Source: Pseudomonas citri (GTDB lineage: Bacteria > Pseudomonadota > Gammaproteobacteria > Pseudomonadales > Pseudomonadaceae). From it: a stretch of 64,000 bases of DNA. Shown piece after piece: positions 23,894-32,400 of this stretch; the stretch's first letter is position 1, and every line of letters starts with the position of its first letter. Position numbers and translations under genes: made by a program. The stretch covers positions 33,615 through 97,614 of the forward strand of contig NZ_JAODAB010000023.1 of assembly GCF_025336485.1 (NCBI RefSeq), read 5' to 3'. The notes beneath the pieces are model-generated. The model made no database searches. It was not told where the DNA came from and saw only the letters and a list, made by a program, of their open reading frames with translations.

Positions 23894-25924
23894 TTAAGCC
23901 TGTTCCAACGAGGTTTCAACACGGGTGGCGGTGGCAGGGACTTTCCCGGCCGCGACCAGACGTTTGTGCTGCTCGGCTTCGATGCGCTCGATCACATCCA
24001 CCGGCACCATGTAGCCCTGATCGTCACGGGCGGCATGGATGGCGAAATACACCACGGTGCCAACCAGGCTGGCGATGGCCAGCCACCAGATGTGCCAGAT
24101 CATCGCGAAACCGAACACCGTCAGCAGCGCACCCATGACCACACCGGTCGCGGTGTTGTTCGGCATGTGGATCGGCGCGTACTTGGCAGGAGTCTGGTAC
24201 GCAGTACCGTTTTCCTTGGCTTCGGTGAACGGGTCGATCCCGTCCGCTTTTGGCAGCACGGCGAAGTTGTAGAACGGCGGTGGCGAAGAGGTCGACCATT
24301 CCAGGGTATGGGCATTCCACGGGTCACCGTGTTCGCACATGTTCTCTGGCTTGTTGCGGTCGCGCACGCTGACGTACAGCTGGATCAGTTGGCAGGCGAT
24401 ACCGACGGCGATCAACACCGCACCGAACATGGCCACGTACAGGTACGGTACCCACTCAGGGTTGGTGGTGGTGTTCAGACGACGGGTCATGCCCATGAAG
24501 CCCAGGACATAGAGCGGCATGAACGCAACGAAGAAGCCGGTGATCCAGAACCAGAACGCGCCCTTGCCCCAGCCTTCGTGCAGCTTGAAGCCGAACGCTT
24601 TCGGGAAGTAGAAGGCGAAGCCGGCGATGTAGCCGAACACGGCGCCGCCGATGATCACGTTATGGAAGTGCGCAATCACGAACAGGCTGTTGTGCAGCAC
24701 GAAGTCCGCACCCGGGATGGCCAGCAGTACGCCGGTCATGCCGCCGATGGCGAAGGTCACCATGAAGCCCAGGGTCCACATTACGTGACTGGTGAAACGC
24801 AGGCGACCTTGGTAAATGGTGAACAACCAGTTGAACAGCTTCACCCCGGTCGGGATCGAAATCAGCATCGTCGCCAGGCCGAAGAAGGCGTTGACGCTGG
24901 CGCCCGAACCCATGGTGAAGAAGTGGTGCAGCCAAACCATGAAGCCCAGTACCGAGATCGCGCCCGAAGCGTAGATCATCGAGTGATGGCCGAACAGTTT
25001 CTTGCCGGAGAAGGTCGAGATGACTTCGGAGAAAATACCGAACGCCGGCAGGATCAGGATGTACACCTCGGGGTGACCCCAAGCCCAGAACAGGTTCACG
25101 TACATCATCGGATTTCCACCCAGTTCATTGGTGAAAACGTGGAAATCCAGGTAGCGGTCAAGCGTCAGCAGCGCCAGGGTGGCGGTCAGGATCGGGAACG
25201 AAGCGACGATCAGGACGTTGGCCCAGGTGCAGGTCCAGGTGAAGATCGGCATGTCCATCAGCTTCATGCCAGGGGTACGCATCTTCAGCACGGTGGCCAG
25301 GAAGTTGACCCCCGTCAGCGTCGTGCCCAACCCGGAGAGCTGTAGCGCCCAGATGTAGTAATCCACACCCACGCCCGGACTGTATTGCAGGCCCGACAGC
25401 GGCGGATAGGCGACCCAACCGGTCTTGGCGAATTCACCAACGCCCAGGGAGACGTTGATCAACACCACGCCGGACACCAGCAGCCAGAAACTCAGGGAGT
25501 TCAGGAACGGGAAGGCCACGTCGCGAGCGCCGATTTGCAGCGGCACGGCGAGGTTCATCAGGCCGGTGAAGAATGGCATCGCCATGAAGATGATCATGAT
25601 CACACCGTGGGCGGTGAAGATCTGGTCATAGTGTTCAGGCGGCAGGTAGCCAGGCGAACCCTCGGTGGCCATGGCCAGCTGGGTACGCATCATGATGGCG
25701 TCGGCAAAGCCACGCAGCAGCATGACCATGGCGACGACGATGTACATCACGCCGATTTTCTTGTGGTCGACCGAGGTCAGCCACTCAGTCCACAGGTAGG
25801 TCCACTTCTTGAAGTAGGTGATCCCCGCGAACAGCGCCAGGCCACCGAGTGCGATGATGGCGAGGGTCACCATGACAATCGGCTCGTGGAACGGGATCGC
25901 TTCCCAACTTAATTTACCAAACAT
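23894..25924 (-). CDS. cyoB: Cytochrome o ubiquinol oxidase subunit I
   Basis: Subunit I of the bo3-type quinol oxidase holds the low-spin haem, haem O and CuB and reduces O2 to water while pumping protons. The 676-residue protein is slightly longer than the E. coli 663. The copper-B signature with WAWGHPEVYILILPAFGIFSEV contains the His-Tyr pair that is cross-linked in the family. SVDHKKIGVMYI near the N-terminus and HFHNVIIGGAVFGYIAG, carrying haem-ligand histidines, are also present. It begins 3 bp after cyoA. Confidence 0.97.
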   Translation of the reverse strand: MFGKLSWEAIPFHEPIVMVTLAIIALGGLALFAGITYFKKWTYLWTEWLTSVDHKKIGVMYIVVAMVMLLRGFADAIMMRTQLAMATEGSPGYLPPEHYDQIFTAHGVIMIIFMAMPFFTGLMNLAVPLQIGARDVAFPFLNSLSFWLLVSGVVLINVSLGVGEFAKTGWVAYPPLSGLQYSPGVGVDYYIWALQLSGLGTTLTGVNFLATVLKMRTPGMKLMDMPIFTWTCTWANVLIVASFPILTATLALLTLDRYLDFHVFTNELGGNPMMYVNLFWAWGHPEVYILILPAFGIFSEVISTFSGKKLFGHHSMIYASGAISVLGFMVWLHHFFTMGSGASVNAFFGLATMLISIPTGVKLFNWLFTIYQGRLRFTSHVMWTLGFMVTFAIGGMTGVLLAIPGADFVLHNSLFVIAHFHNVIIGGAVFGYIAGFAFYFPKAFGFKLHEGWGKGAFWFWITGFFVAFMPLYVLGFMGMTRRLNTTTNPEWVPYLYVAMFGAVLIAVGIACQLIQLYVSVRDRNKPENMCEHGDPWNAHTLEWSTSSPPPFYNFAVLPKADGIDPFTEAKENGTAYQTPAKYAPIHMPNNTATGVVMGALLTVFGFAMIWHIWWLAIASLVGTVVYFAIHAARDDQGYMVPVDVIERIEAEQHKRLVAAGKVPATATRVETSLEQA

Positions 25925-25927
25925 CGT

Positions 25928-26875
25928 TTACTCCTCTGCCCCGGCAGCTGAATGCGAGCTCATGTCCATCCCTTCCATGTTGTGAGCCACTTCCTTCTCG
26001 TTCTTCTCGTGGTGCATCGGCTTGCCTGGGTTCATCCCTTCATACTTGTCGATGATGGTCTGGAACAGGTTCGGCGTAACCGACGAGTAGAGTTCGACTG
26101 GGTTGTTCTGACTCGGCTTGGAAAGGGCTTCGTATTCAGCTTTTTCAAGCTGTTTAGGTGCCTTCTTCACATCGTTGACCCAGGCGTCGAAATCTTCCTG
26201 GGTCGTGGCGATTGCTTTGAACTTCATGCCGGTGAAACCTGCGCCGCTGTAGTTGGCGGAGATCCCTTCGAGTTCGGCGTTCTGGTTGGCGATCAGGTGC
26301 AGTTTGGTCTGCATGCCCGCCATCGCGTAGATCTGGCCGCCCAGGCCCGGAATGAAGAACGAGTTCATCACGGTGTCGGAAGTGACCTTGAAGTTGACCG
26401 GTGTGTGGGCCGGGAACACGATTTTGTTAACCGTGGCGATGCCCTGTTCCGGGTAGATGAACAGCCACTTCCAGTCCATCGAGACCACCTCGATGGTGAT
26501 CGGCTTGACGTCGGAATCCAGCGGACGATACGGGTCCAGGGCGTGGGTCGACTTGTAGGTGACATAACCCAGGGCAATGATGATCAGTACCGGGATGGTC
26601 CACACGGTCACTTCGATCTTGGTCGAATGGGACCATTTCGGCTTGTAGGTGGCCTGGGTGTTGGAAGCGCGGTACTTCCAGGCGAACAGGAAGGTCATGA
26701 CGATGACCGGCACAACGACCAGCAACATCAGCAGCGTGGCGGTGATGATCAGGTTTCGTTCATCCAGGCCGACCTGGCCCTTGGGATCGAGCAGGGTCAT
26801 GTTGCAGCCTCCCAGCAACAACGTGCCGAGCAGCGGCAACAAGCCTAGTAATCGGGGGTACCTGTTTTTACTCAT
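25928..26875 (-). CDS. cyoA: Cytochrome o ubiquinol oxidase subunit II (lipoprotein)
   Basis: The 315-residue protein has a lipoprotein signal with lipobox LLGGC (Cys24), then two membrane helices and a periplasmic cupredoxin domain. Segments SMDWKWLFIYPEQGIATVN and NSFFIPGLGGQIYAMAGMQTKL match CyoA; the CuA ligands of cytochrome c oxidases are absent, as expected for a quinol oxidase. The C-terminal tail is Met/His-rich (HHEKNEKEVAHNMEGMDMSSH). ATG 26875 (MSKNRYPRLLG) is preferred over a start 54 bp upstream because it gives a proper signal peptide. First gene of cyoABCDE. Confidence 0.95.
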   Translation of the reverse strand: MSKNRYPRLLGLLPLLGTLLLGGCNMTLLDPKGQVGLDERNLIITATLLMLLVVVPVIVMTFLFAWKYRASNTQATYKPKWSHSTKIEVTVWTIPVLIIIALGYVTYKSTHALDPYRPLDSDVKPITIEVVSMDWKWLFIYPEQGIATVNKIVFPAHTPVNFKVTSDTVMNSFFIPGLGGQIYAMAGMQTKLHLIANQNAELEGISANYSGAGFTGMKFKAIATTQEDFDAWVNDVKKAPKQLEKAEYEALSKPSQNNPVELYSSVTPNLFQTIIDKYEGMNPGKPMHHEKNEKEVAHNMEGMDMSSHSAAGAEE

Positions 26876-27603
26876 CTCACGACCTCTAAAGCAGCTTGCG
26901 CAATGCAGTTGGGTTTTGATCGCCAACACTTCACCCTGCCAAGGGTTGGCTATTTTCTGGATTTGAATAAGGGCTGCCCGTCGAGCGTCAGGTCAGACGC
27001 TGTTCGACTCATCCTGGGCCAGCAGTGAATTCTTATTCGTCGGTCAAAGGCCTGGTTCAAGCCCAATTCCATTTGGTGCGGGTAAGTTGGAGGTACCGAC
27101 GCCAGGGTCACATGGGGCGCTGCCGCCCTTCGACCACGCTCGAGCTCAAGCCAGAGCCGGGTCGGGAAATCGGTGCGGGCGATTGTAGTGAGCTAGGTCG
27201 CGGTAGACCATGTCTTATCTCGAAATAATTTTTATCCGTCCCGGCAATAATCTGTGGCTGATATTGCAACGAACCCGCATGTTATCGAAATTAATTCTCA
27301 ACAAGAACCCCAAAAAACATAAGCCTACTCGGCCCGATTCAGACAGCCCTGGACGGCTCAGGCCCGCCGCATCCGCTGGAAAGCCCCTGTTTACGGGGCC
27401 TTGATCGATGCCGCTTCGCTGTTAAAAATGCCTGTTGAATCCAGGCCCGGTTTGGTCCGACCGAGGAATTCTTTGTTACAGCAGAAGGTGTTTATTTACG
27501 CTGCAAAACGCGGTAGGACTGAAAATGTGTGACAACATGTCGCACACTGTCGCCCCTTATTCTTGCCTCGGATCAAGGACGTCATCCCACGAGGCTGAAA
27601 CAC
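26876..27603. other. Long intergenic region upstream of cyoA
   Basis: About 730 bp between cyoA and the dsbB terminator, with no convincing coding frame. Short frames present lack ribosome sites and resemble no family. An AT-rich patch at about 27205-27325 probably holds promoter or regulator sites for cyo, which would then have a long leader. I found no clear ANR box. Confidence 0.5.
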
Positions 27604-27643
27604 AAAACGCCCCGGTTCTGCGAGAGAGAAAACCGGGGCGTTT
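27604..27643 (-). terminator. Rho-independent terminator of dsbB
   Basis: AAAACGCCCCGGTT paired with AACCGGGGCGTTTC around a 12-nt loop; the minus strand ends in TTTTG. It lies just after the dsbB stop. Confidence 0.85.
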
Positions 27644-27655
27644 CGTTGGAGTGTT

Positions 27656-28162
27656 TCAGCGCAGGGTTTTACGGTTGCGCACCACCAGCAGTGGCACCAG
27701 CACGGCAGTCAGCACGAAGGCCACCAAGGCCCATTGCGCCAGGGACAAGCCCAGGATCGGTGGATACGGGGTGGAGCAGAAGCCGTCGACCTGGAACCCC
27801 AACGGGAAGATTTTCGCCAGCGGCAGGTCGTCGACAATCGGTTGCAACACATCCACCCCGCAGCTGACCTGGGGGAAGAACTGGGTGTACACGTGATGCC
27901 CCGCCACCCCAACCCCGGCCAAGGCGCAGAGCACCACAATGCCTTCGAAAATCGTCAGGCTGCGGCGGGTGCGCATGGCGGCACCGACGAAGGCAAAGAT
28001 CGCGATCAGCAACAGGGCGTAGCGTTGCAGGATGCACAGCGGGCACGGTGCCTCGCCCAGGACCACCTGCATGTACAGCGCACCACCGATCAGCGCCAGG
28101 CAGATCAGCCCCAGCAACACCAGATAGCGCCGCTCACGGCCCAGCGTCATTTGCTCACTCAT
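27656..28162 (-). CDS. dsbB: Disulfide bond formation protein B
   Basis: DsbB is an inner-membrane protein that reoxidises DsbA and passes electrons to quinone. The 168-residue protein has four hydrophobic helices. The first redox pair is CPLC in EAPCPLCILQRY; the second pair is Cys in SCGVDVLQPIV and Cys in VDGFCSTP. ATG 28162 is preferred over one 48 bp upstream because the conserved region begins right after it. It is on the minus strand with its own terminator. Confidence 0.92.
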   Translation of the reverse strand: MSEQMTLGRERRYLVLLGLICLALIGGALYMQVVLGEAPCPLCILQRYALLLIAIFAFVGAAMRTRRSLTIFEGIVVLCALAGVGVAGHHVYTQFFPQVSCGVDVLQPIVDDLPLAKIFPLGFQVDGFCSTPYPPILGLSLAQWALVAFVLTAVLVPLLVVRNRKTLR

Positions 28163-28250
28163 TGCGTTTCCCTTTTTTGCATGGATCGGTGTCTGCATGG
28201 ATCGACGCACAGCCAGGCGACAAAAAGGCGCGCAGTCGGATAGCCGAAGT

Positions 28251-28386
28251 CTACACGTTGACCATGGCAGGGAACGAGCAACGACGTCGACATCGAAAGG
28301 GAATAGACAGGAAGAGGGTTAAGTACGGATTAATTCCGGGGCAGTTGGATAGGCCGCCTCCATCGCGATGGAGACGGCCTTTTTTC
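28251..28386 (+). ncRNA. Candidate GGA-rich small RNA (Rsm/RgsA-like)
   Basis: The dsbB-hmp gap holds a plus-strand rho-independent terminator with no plus-strand gene before it. Between about 28260 and 28350 there are five GGA triplets (28271, 28300, 28310, 28327, 28347). One lies in the loop of a hairpin (stem 28316-28322 with 28330-28336, loop GTACGGA), the pattern bound by RsmA/RsmE. A sigmaS-like -10 element (TCTACAC, 28250-28256) sits just upstream. No GacA upstream box was found. Expected length is about 120 nt. The identity is not established. Confidence 0.4.
28351..28385 (+). terminator. Orphan plus-strand terminator in dsbB-hmp gap
   Basis: GGCCGCCTCCAT/ATGGAGACGGCC stem (one mismatch) with CGCG loop and six T on the plus strand only. 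It cannot serve the minus-strand hmp gene as a T-tract terminator, so it points to a plus-strand transcript. Confidence 0.75.
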
Positions 28387-28402
28387 GAGGCAGACCGCGA
28401 TC

Positions 28403-29584
28403 TTACTCCAGCGCTGCCGCCGGCCCGAAGAACTCGTAGCGGCTTTGCTGCTCGGGCACGCCCAACGCCTTGAGGTGGCGCTTGATGGCGCCCATGAAGC
28501 CTTTCGGCCCGAGGAAATAGGCATCCAGGTCACGCTGCTCCGGCAACCATTGCCCCAATTGCTCCTCGCTCAGGAACCCGATGTTGTCAGCCGCCGGGCT
28601 CAGGCCATCGTCCTCGTCGTAGCAATAGAAGCGCTTGAGTTGCGGATGGCGCGCGGCCAAGTCATCGATCCAGTCACGGAAGGCATGGACACGGCCATTA
28701 CGCGCGCAGTGAATGAAATGCACCGGCCGTTCGGTCTGCAATGCTGCCTGCAGCATAGGCAGGGTCGGGGTGATGCCAACACCGCCACTGATCAGCACCA
28801 ACGGCTTGTCGCTGGCGGTCAGGTAGAAATCCCCGGACGGCGGGAACAACTGGATGCGGCTGCCGACTTCGAAATGATGATGCAAGAAGTTGGACACCCG
28901 CCCACCCGCTTCGCGCTTGACGCTGATCCGGTACTGACCATTGTCCGCCAGGGCCGAGAGCGAATAGTTACGACGTACTTCTTCACCATCGAGCATCAAC
29001 TTCATGCCGATGTACTGGCCTGGCTCGGCCTGCAGGATCGGGCCCTTGTCTGCCGGTTCGAAATAAAACGAAGTGATCTCCGCGCTTTCACGCACCTTGG
29101 CCGTCAGGATGAACTCCCGCTCCCCACGCCAGCCGCCCAGGGCGGCCGCTTTCTGGTCGTACATGCCGGCTTCGGCGCCGATCAGGATATCGGCCAACTG
29201 GTTATAGGCCGCGCCCCAGGCTGCAATCACTTCCGGCGTGGCGATCTCTTCGCCCAGCACTTCGGCAATCGCCCGCAGCAGGCACGCCCCCACGATCGGG
29301 TAATGTTCCGGCAGGATCTGCAAGGCAACGTGTTTGTTGACGATCTTCGCCACCAGGTCGCCCAATTGGTCGAGTTGATCAATGTGTCGTGCGTACATCA
29401 ATACGCCGTTGGCCAGCGCACGAGGCTGATCGCCACTGGCTTGGTGCGCCTGGTTGAACAGTGGACGAACTTGCGGGTATTCGGACAGCATCATGCGATA
29501 GAAATGAGTGATCAGCGCTTCCCCACCGCTTTCAAGCAACGGAACGGTGGAGCGAATGATGGCGCGTTCTTCTCGACTGAGCAT
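28403..29584 (-). CDS. hmp: Flavohaemoglobin, nitric oxide dioxygenase
   Basis: Hmp converts NO plus O2 to nitrate using NAD(P)H. The 393-residue protein has the standard three domains: a globin (1-138, with haem-region VNKHVALQILPEHYPIVG carrying the proximal His), an FAD domain (RRNYSLSALADNGQYRISVKRE) and an NAD domain (LVLISGGVGITPTLPML). The ending YEFFGPAAALE is typical. ATG 29584 follows AGGAG and fits the usual length; the frame extends 81 bp upstream without support. It is divergent from norR/fhpR, with NorR-type sites in between. Confidence 0.96.
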   Translation of the reverse strand: MLSREERAIIRSTVPLLESGGEALITHFYRMMLSEYPQVRPLFNQAHQASGDQPRALANGVLMYARHIDQLDQLGDLVAKIVNKHVALQILPEHYPIVGACLLRAIAEVLGEEIATPEVIAAWGAAYNQLADILIGAEAGMYDQKAAALGGWRGEREFILTAKVRESAEITSFYFEPADKGPILQAEPGQYIGMKLMLDGEEVRRNYSLSALADNGQYRISVKREAGGRVSNFLHHHFEVGSRIQLFPPSGDFYLTASDKPLVLISGGVGITPTLPMLQAALQTERPVHFIHCARNGRVHAFRDWIDDLAARHPQLKRFYCYDEDDGLSPAADNIGFLSEEQLGQWLPEQRDLDAYFLGPKGFMGAIKRHLKALGVPEQQSRYEFFGPAAALE

Positions 29585-29683
29585 TAGGGTGACTCCTGGC
29601 GTGTGACTGATAAGTGCGCAGGTCTTATCAGTTTCCATGCCATAAATTTTTACCTTTAATATCAATAGGTTAAAAACAAAGTA

Positions 29684-29694
29684 GTCATATCGAC
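29684..29694. promoter_or_regulatory. NorR/FhpR box 1
   Basis: GTCATATCGAC fits the NorR core GT-N7-AC. First of three such boxes between hmp and norR. Confidence 0.6.
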
Positions 29695-29705
29695 ACCACC
29701 GGCTT

Positions 29706-29724
29706 TATAGTCGTAACGACTATA
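29706..29724. promoter_or_regulatory. NorR/FhpR box 2 within a perfect dyad
   Basis: TATAGTCG and CGACTATA flank TAA, giving a perfect 8-bp-arm palindrome that contains the NorR core GTCGTAACGAC at 29710-29720. Confidence 0.65.
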
Positions 29725-29728
29725 TGGA

Positions 29729-29739
29729 GTCATTATGAC
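29729..29739. promoter_or_regulatory. NorR/FhpR box 3 overlapping the norR start
   Basis: GTCATTATGAC fits GT-N7-AC and is itself a perfect dyad. It covers the norR ATG at 29735, suggesting autoregulation. Confidence 0.6.
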
Positions 29740-31291
29740 CGCAACCGCCTTGCTGACCTCCCTGCTGCCGCTGGTGGCTGACCTGTCCCGTGAATTGCCC
29801 GAGGGCGAACGTTATCGTCGCCTGCTCGGCGCCCTGCGCGCCCTGCTGCCCTGCGATGCGGCGGCACTGCTGCGCCTGGAGGCCGACTGCCTGGTGCCGC
29901 TGGCCGTGGATGGCTTAAGCACCGATACCCTGGGCCGACGATTTCGCATCAGCGAACATCCGCGCTTCGAAGTGCTGTTGGCCAACCCGCAGCCCACCCG
30001 TTTCGCCGCCGACAGCGGCCTGCCCGACCCGTACGACGGGCTGGTCGAAGGTCTCGATGAGCACCTGGAAGTCCACGACTGCATGGGCTGCCCGCTGTTT
30101 GTAGACGAGCGCCCCTGGGGCCTGCTGACCCTCGACTCGCTGGACCCGGAACGCTTCGAACCGCTCGACCTGAGCGCGCTGCAAGCATTCGCCAGCCTCG
30201 CCGCCGCGACGGTCAGCGCCGCCGAACGGATCGAACGCCTGGCCCTGAAGGCCGAAGACGAGCATCGTCGCGCCGAGGTCTATCGCCAGGCGAGCGGCCA
30301 GCAGCCGCGTGACATGGTCGGCCAGAGCAAGGCCCACAAGCATTTGGTGGAAGAGATCAAACTGGTGGGCGGCAGCGACCTGACGGTACTGATCACCGGC
30401 GAAACCGGGGTGGGCAAGGAGCTGGTCGCCCAGGCCATCCATGCCGCGTCGAAACGCGCCGAACAACCGCTCATCAGCCTCAACTGCGCCGCCCTGCCGG
30501 ACACCTTGGTGGAGAGTGAGCTCTTCGGTCACGTCCGTGGCGCGTTCACCGGAGCCACCAGTGACCGGCGCGGCAAATTCGAACTGGCCGATGGCGGCAC
30601 CTTGTTCCTCGATGAGGTGGGTGAACTGTCCCTCACCGTCCAGGCCAAGTTGCTGCGGGTGCTGCAAAGCGGCCAGTTGCAACGCTTGGGCTCGGACAAG
30701 GAGCATCGGGTCGACGTGCGCCTGATCGCAGCCACCAATCGCGACCTCGCCGAAGAAGTGCGCAACGGTCGTTACCGGGCCGACTTCTATCATCGCCTGA
30801 GTGTGTATCCGTTGAAGGTTCCGGCCTTGCGCGACCGCGGGCGCGACGTGCTGCTGCTCAGCGGTTTTTTCCTGGAACAGAACCGCTCGCGCATGGGCCT
30901 GGGCAGCCTGCGCCTGACCAGCGACGCCCAGGCTGCGCTGCTGGCCTATGATTGGCCGGGCAACGTGCGAGAGCTCGAACACCTGATCGGCCGTAGCGCC
31001 TTGAAGGCCTTGGGCAATAGCCCCGTGCGACCGAAAATCCTCAGCCTCAGCGCCCGGGACCTGGACTTGCCCCAGGCCCCTGGGAATAACCCCACTCCTC
31101 CGACCCTTGGCCCGGCCCCGACCACACCGGGCGTAACGGGCGACTTGCGTGAAGCGGTGGATGAATTCCAGCGCCAGGCGATCGGTGCTTGCCTGGAGCG
31201 TCACCAGCACAACTGGGCCAGCGCCGCCCGGGAACTGGGCCTGGACCGCGCGAACCTGGGGCGGATGGCAAAACGGTTGGGGCTCAAGTAA
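29735..31291 (+). CDS. norR: Nitric oxide-responsive sigma54-dependent activator NorR (FhpR)
   Basis: The 518-residue protein has a GAF domain (about 1-170) that in NorR binds NO at a non-haem iron. A sigma54-type AAA+ domain follows (about 205-435) with Walker A GETGVGKE, the GAFTGA loop and FLDEVGEL. The Fis-type helix-turn-helix is at the C-terminus (ASAARELGLDRANLGRMAKRLG). The GAFTGA motif means it activates sigma54 promoters. It is divergent from hmp, as with fhpR-fhp in P. aeruginosa, and its own start codon lies inside a NorR box. Confidence 0.94.
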   Translation: MTATALLTSLLPLVADLSRELPEGERYRRLLGALRALLPCDAAALLRLEADCLVPLAVDGLSTDTLGRRFRISEHPRFEVLLANPQPTRFAADSGLPDPYDGLVEGLDEHLEVHDCMGCPLFVDERPWGLLTLDSLDPERFEPLDLSALQAFASLAAATVSAAERIERLALKAEDEHRRAEVYRQASGQQPRDMVGQSKAHKHLVEEIKLVGGSDLTVLITGETGVGKELVAQAIHAASKRAEQPLISLNCAALPDTLVESELFGHVRGAFTGATSDRRGKFELADGGTLFLDEVGELSLTVQAKLLRVLQSGQLQRLGSDKEHRVDVRLIAATNRDLAEEVRNGRYRADFYHRLSVYPLKVPALRDRGRDVLLLSGFFLEQNRSRMGLGSLRLTSDAQAALLAYDWPGNVRELEHLIGRSALKALGNSPVRPKILSLSARDLDLPQAPGNNPTPPTLGPAPTTPGVTGDLREAVDEFQRQAIGACLERHQHNWASAARELGLDRANLGRMAKRLGLK

Positions 31292-31403
31292 TGACTGAGA
31301 GGCTTTTACCCTAAAGCCTGCCCCCAACAAGTCGATAACCCGGTATCACAAGCTGTTCTGGCGACCGTCGCGTCCGCCTCACCTTTTTCCACAGAAGGTT
31401 TTT

Positions 31404-32306
31404 ATGTCTTCCAACAAAGCCCGCGCAGATTCACTTTCGCTTCTGCTATTTACCTTGCGCAGCGGCAAGCTGATGGCAATCAACCTGCTCAAGGTCAGTG
31501 AAATCATCCCCTGCCCGCCGCTGACCAAGCTGCCGGAGTCGCATCCGCACGTCAAAGGCATCGCCACCCTGCGCGGGACATCGCTGTCGGTGATCGACCT
31601 GAGTCGGGCGATTGGCGAACGGCCGCTGGAAGACCCGGACGGCGGCTGCCTGATCGTCACCGACGTCAGCCGCTCCAAACAGGGCCTGCACGTGCAGGCG
31701 GTGAGCAAAATCGTGCATTGCCTGACCACCGACATCAAGCCGCCACCCTACGGCTCCGGCGGTTCGCGCGCGTTCATCACTGGCGTGACCTCGGTGGACG
31801 GCACGCTGGTGCAGGTGCTGGACATCGAGAAAGTCATCCATGGCATTGCCCCGGCGCAAATCGAAACCGCGCCGACCGAACTGAGCATGGAAGACGCCGA
31901 GGTGCTGGGCAACGCCCGGATCCTGGTGGTCGACGACAGCCAGGTGGCGTTGCAACAGTCGGTACACACCCTGCGCAACCTCGGCTTGCAGTGCCACACC
32001 GCCCGCAGTGCCAAGGAAGCCATCGAATGCCTGTTGGACCTGCAAGGCACCGCCGAGCAGATCAACCTGATCGTCTCCGACATCGAAATGTCGGAGATGG
32101 ACGGCTATGCCCTGACGCGGACCCTGCGCGAAACACCGGACTTCGCCCACCTCTATGTGTTGCTGCACACCTCGCTGGACAGCGCCATGAACAGTGAAAA
32201 GGCCCGGCTGGCTGGTGCCAACGGGGTGCTCACCAAGTTTTCCTCGCCGGAACTGACCAAATGCCTGATCACCGCCGCCAAGGCCGTGGCCGAGCAAGGC
32301 CACTGA
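31404..32306 (+). CDS. cheV: Chemotaxis coupling protein CheV (CheW-receiver fusion)
   Basis: The 300-residue protein has an N-terminal CheW domain (about 10-150, LLLFTLRSGKLMAINLLKVSEI; HPHVKGIATLRGTSLSVIDL) and a C-terminal receiver domain (about 172-295). The acidic pair is Asp177-Asp178 and the phosphoacceptor is Asp226 in LIVSDIEMSEMDG. CheV proteins couple chemoreceptors to CheA. It is not next to other chemotaxis genes here. ATG 31404 follows an AGAAGG-like site. Confidence 0.9.
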   Translation: MSSNKARADSLSLLLFTLRSGKLMAINLLKVSEIIPCPPLTKLPESHPHVKGIATLRGTSLSVIDLSRAIGERPLEDPDGGCLIVTDVSRSKQGLHVQAVSKIVHCLTTDIKPPPYGSGGSRAFITGVTSVDGTLVQVLDIEKVIHGIAPAQIETAPTELSMEDAEVLGNARILVVDDSQVALQQSVHTLRNLGLQCHTARSAKEAIECLLDLQGTAEQINLIVSDIEMSEMDGYALTRTLRETPDFAHLYVLLHTSLDSAMNSEKARLAGANGVLTKFSSPELTKCLITAAKAVAEQGH

Positions 32307-32400
32307 CCCCGGCCCGATGACTGGCGCATAACTTGCTACGCACGGCGGATGGCGGCGCTTTCCTGTCGCCGTTTTCCAGCCTTCTGCGACCGGTCACTCG

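Noticed and set aside
27281..27300. Fur-box-like sequence GTTATCGAAATTAATTCTCA upstream of cyoA
   Set aside because: Only a partial match to the 19-bp Fur consensus in an AT-rich stretch; not above chance without a matrix score.
29600..29640. Possible sigma54 promoter for hmp (TGGCATGGAAACTGAT)
   Set aside because: The -24 part fits but the -12 GC is replaced by GA, so the match is too weak to list as a promoter.
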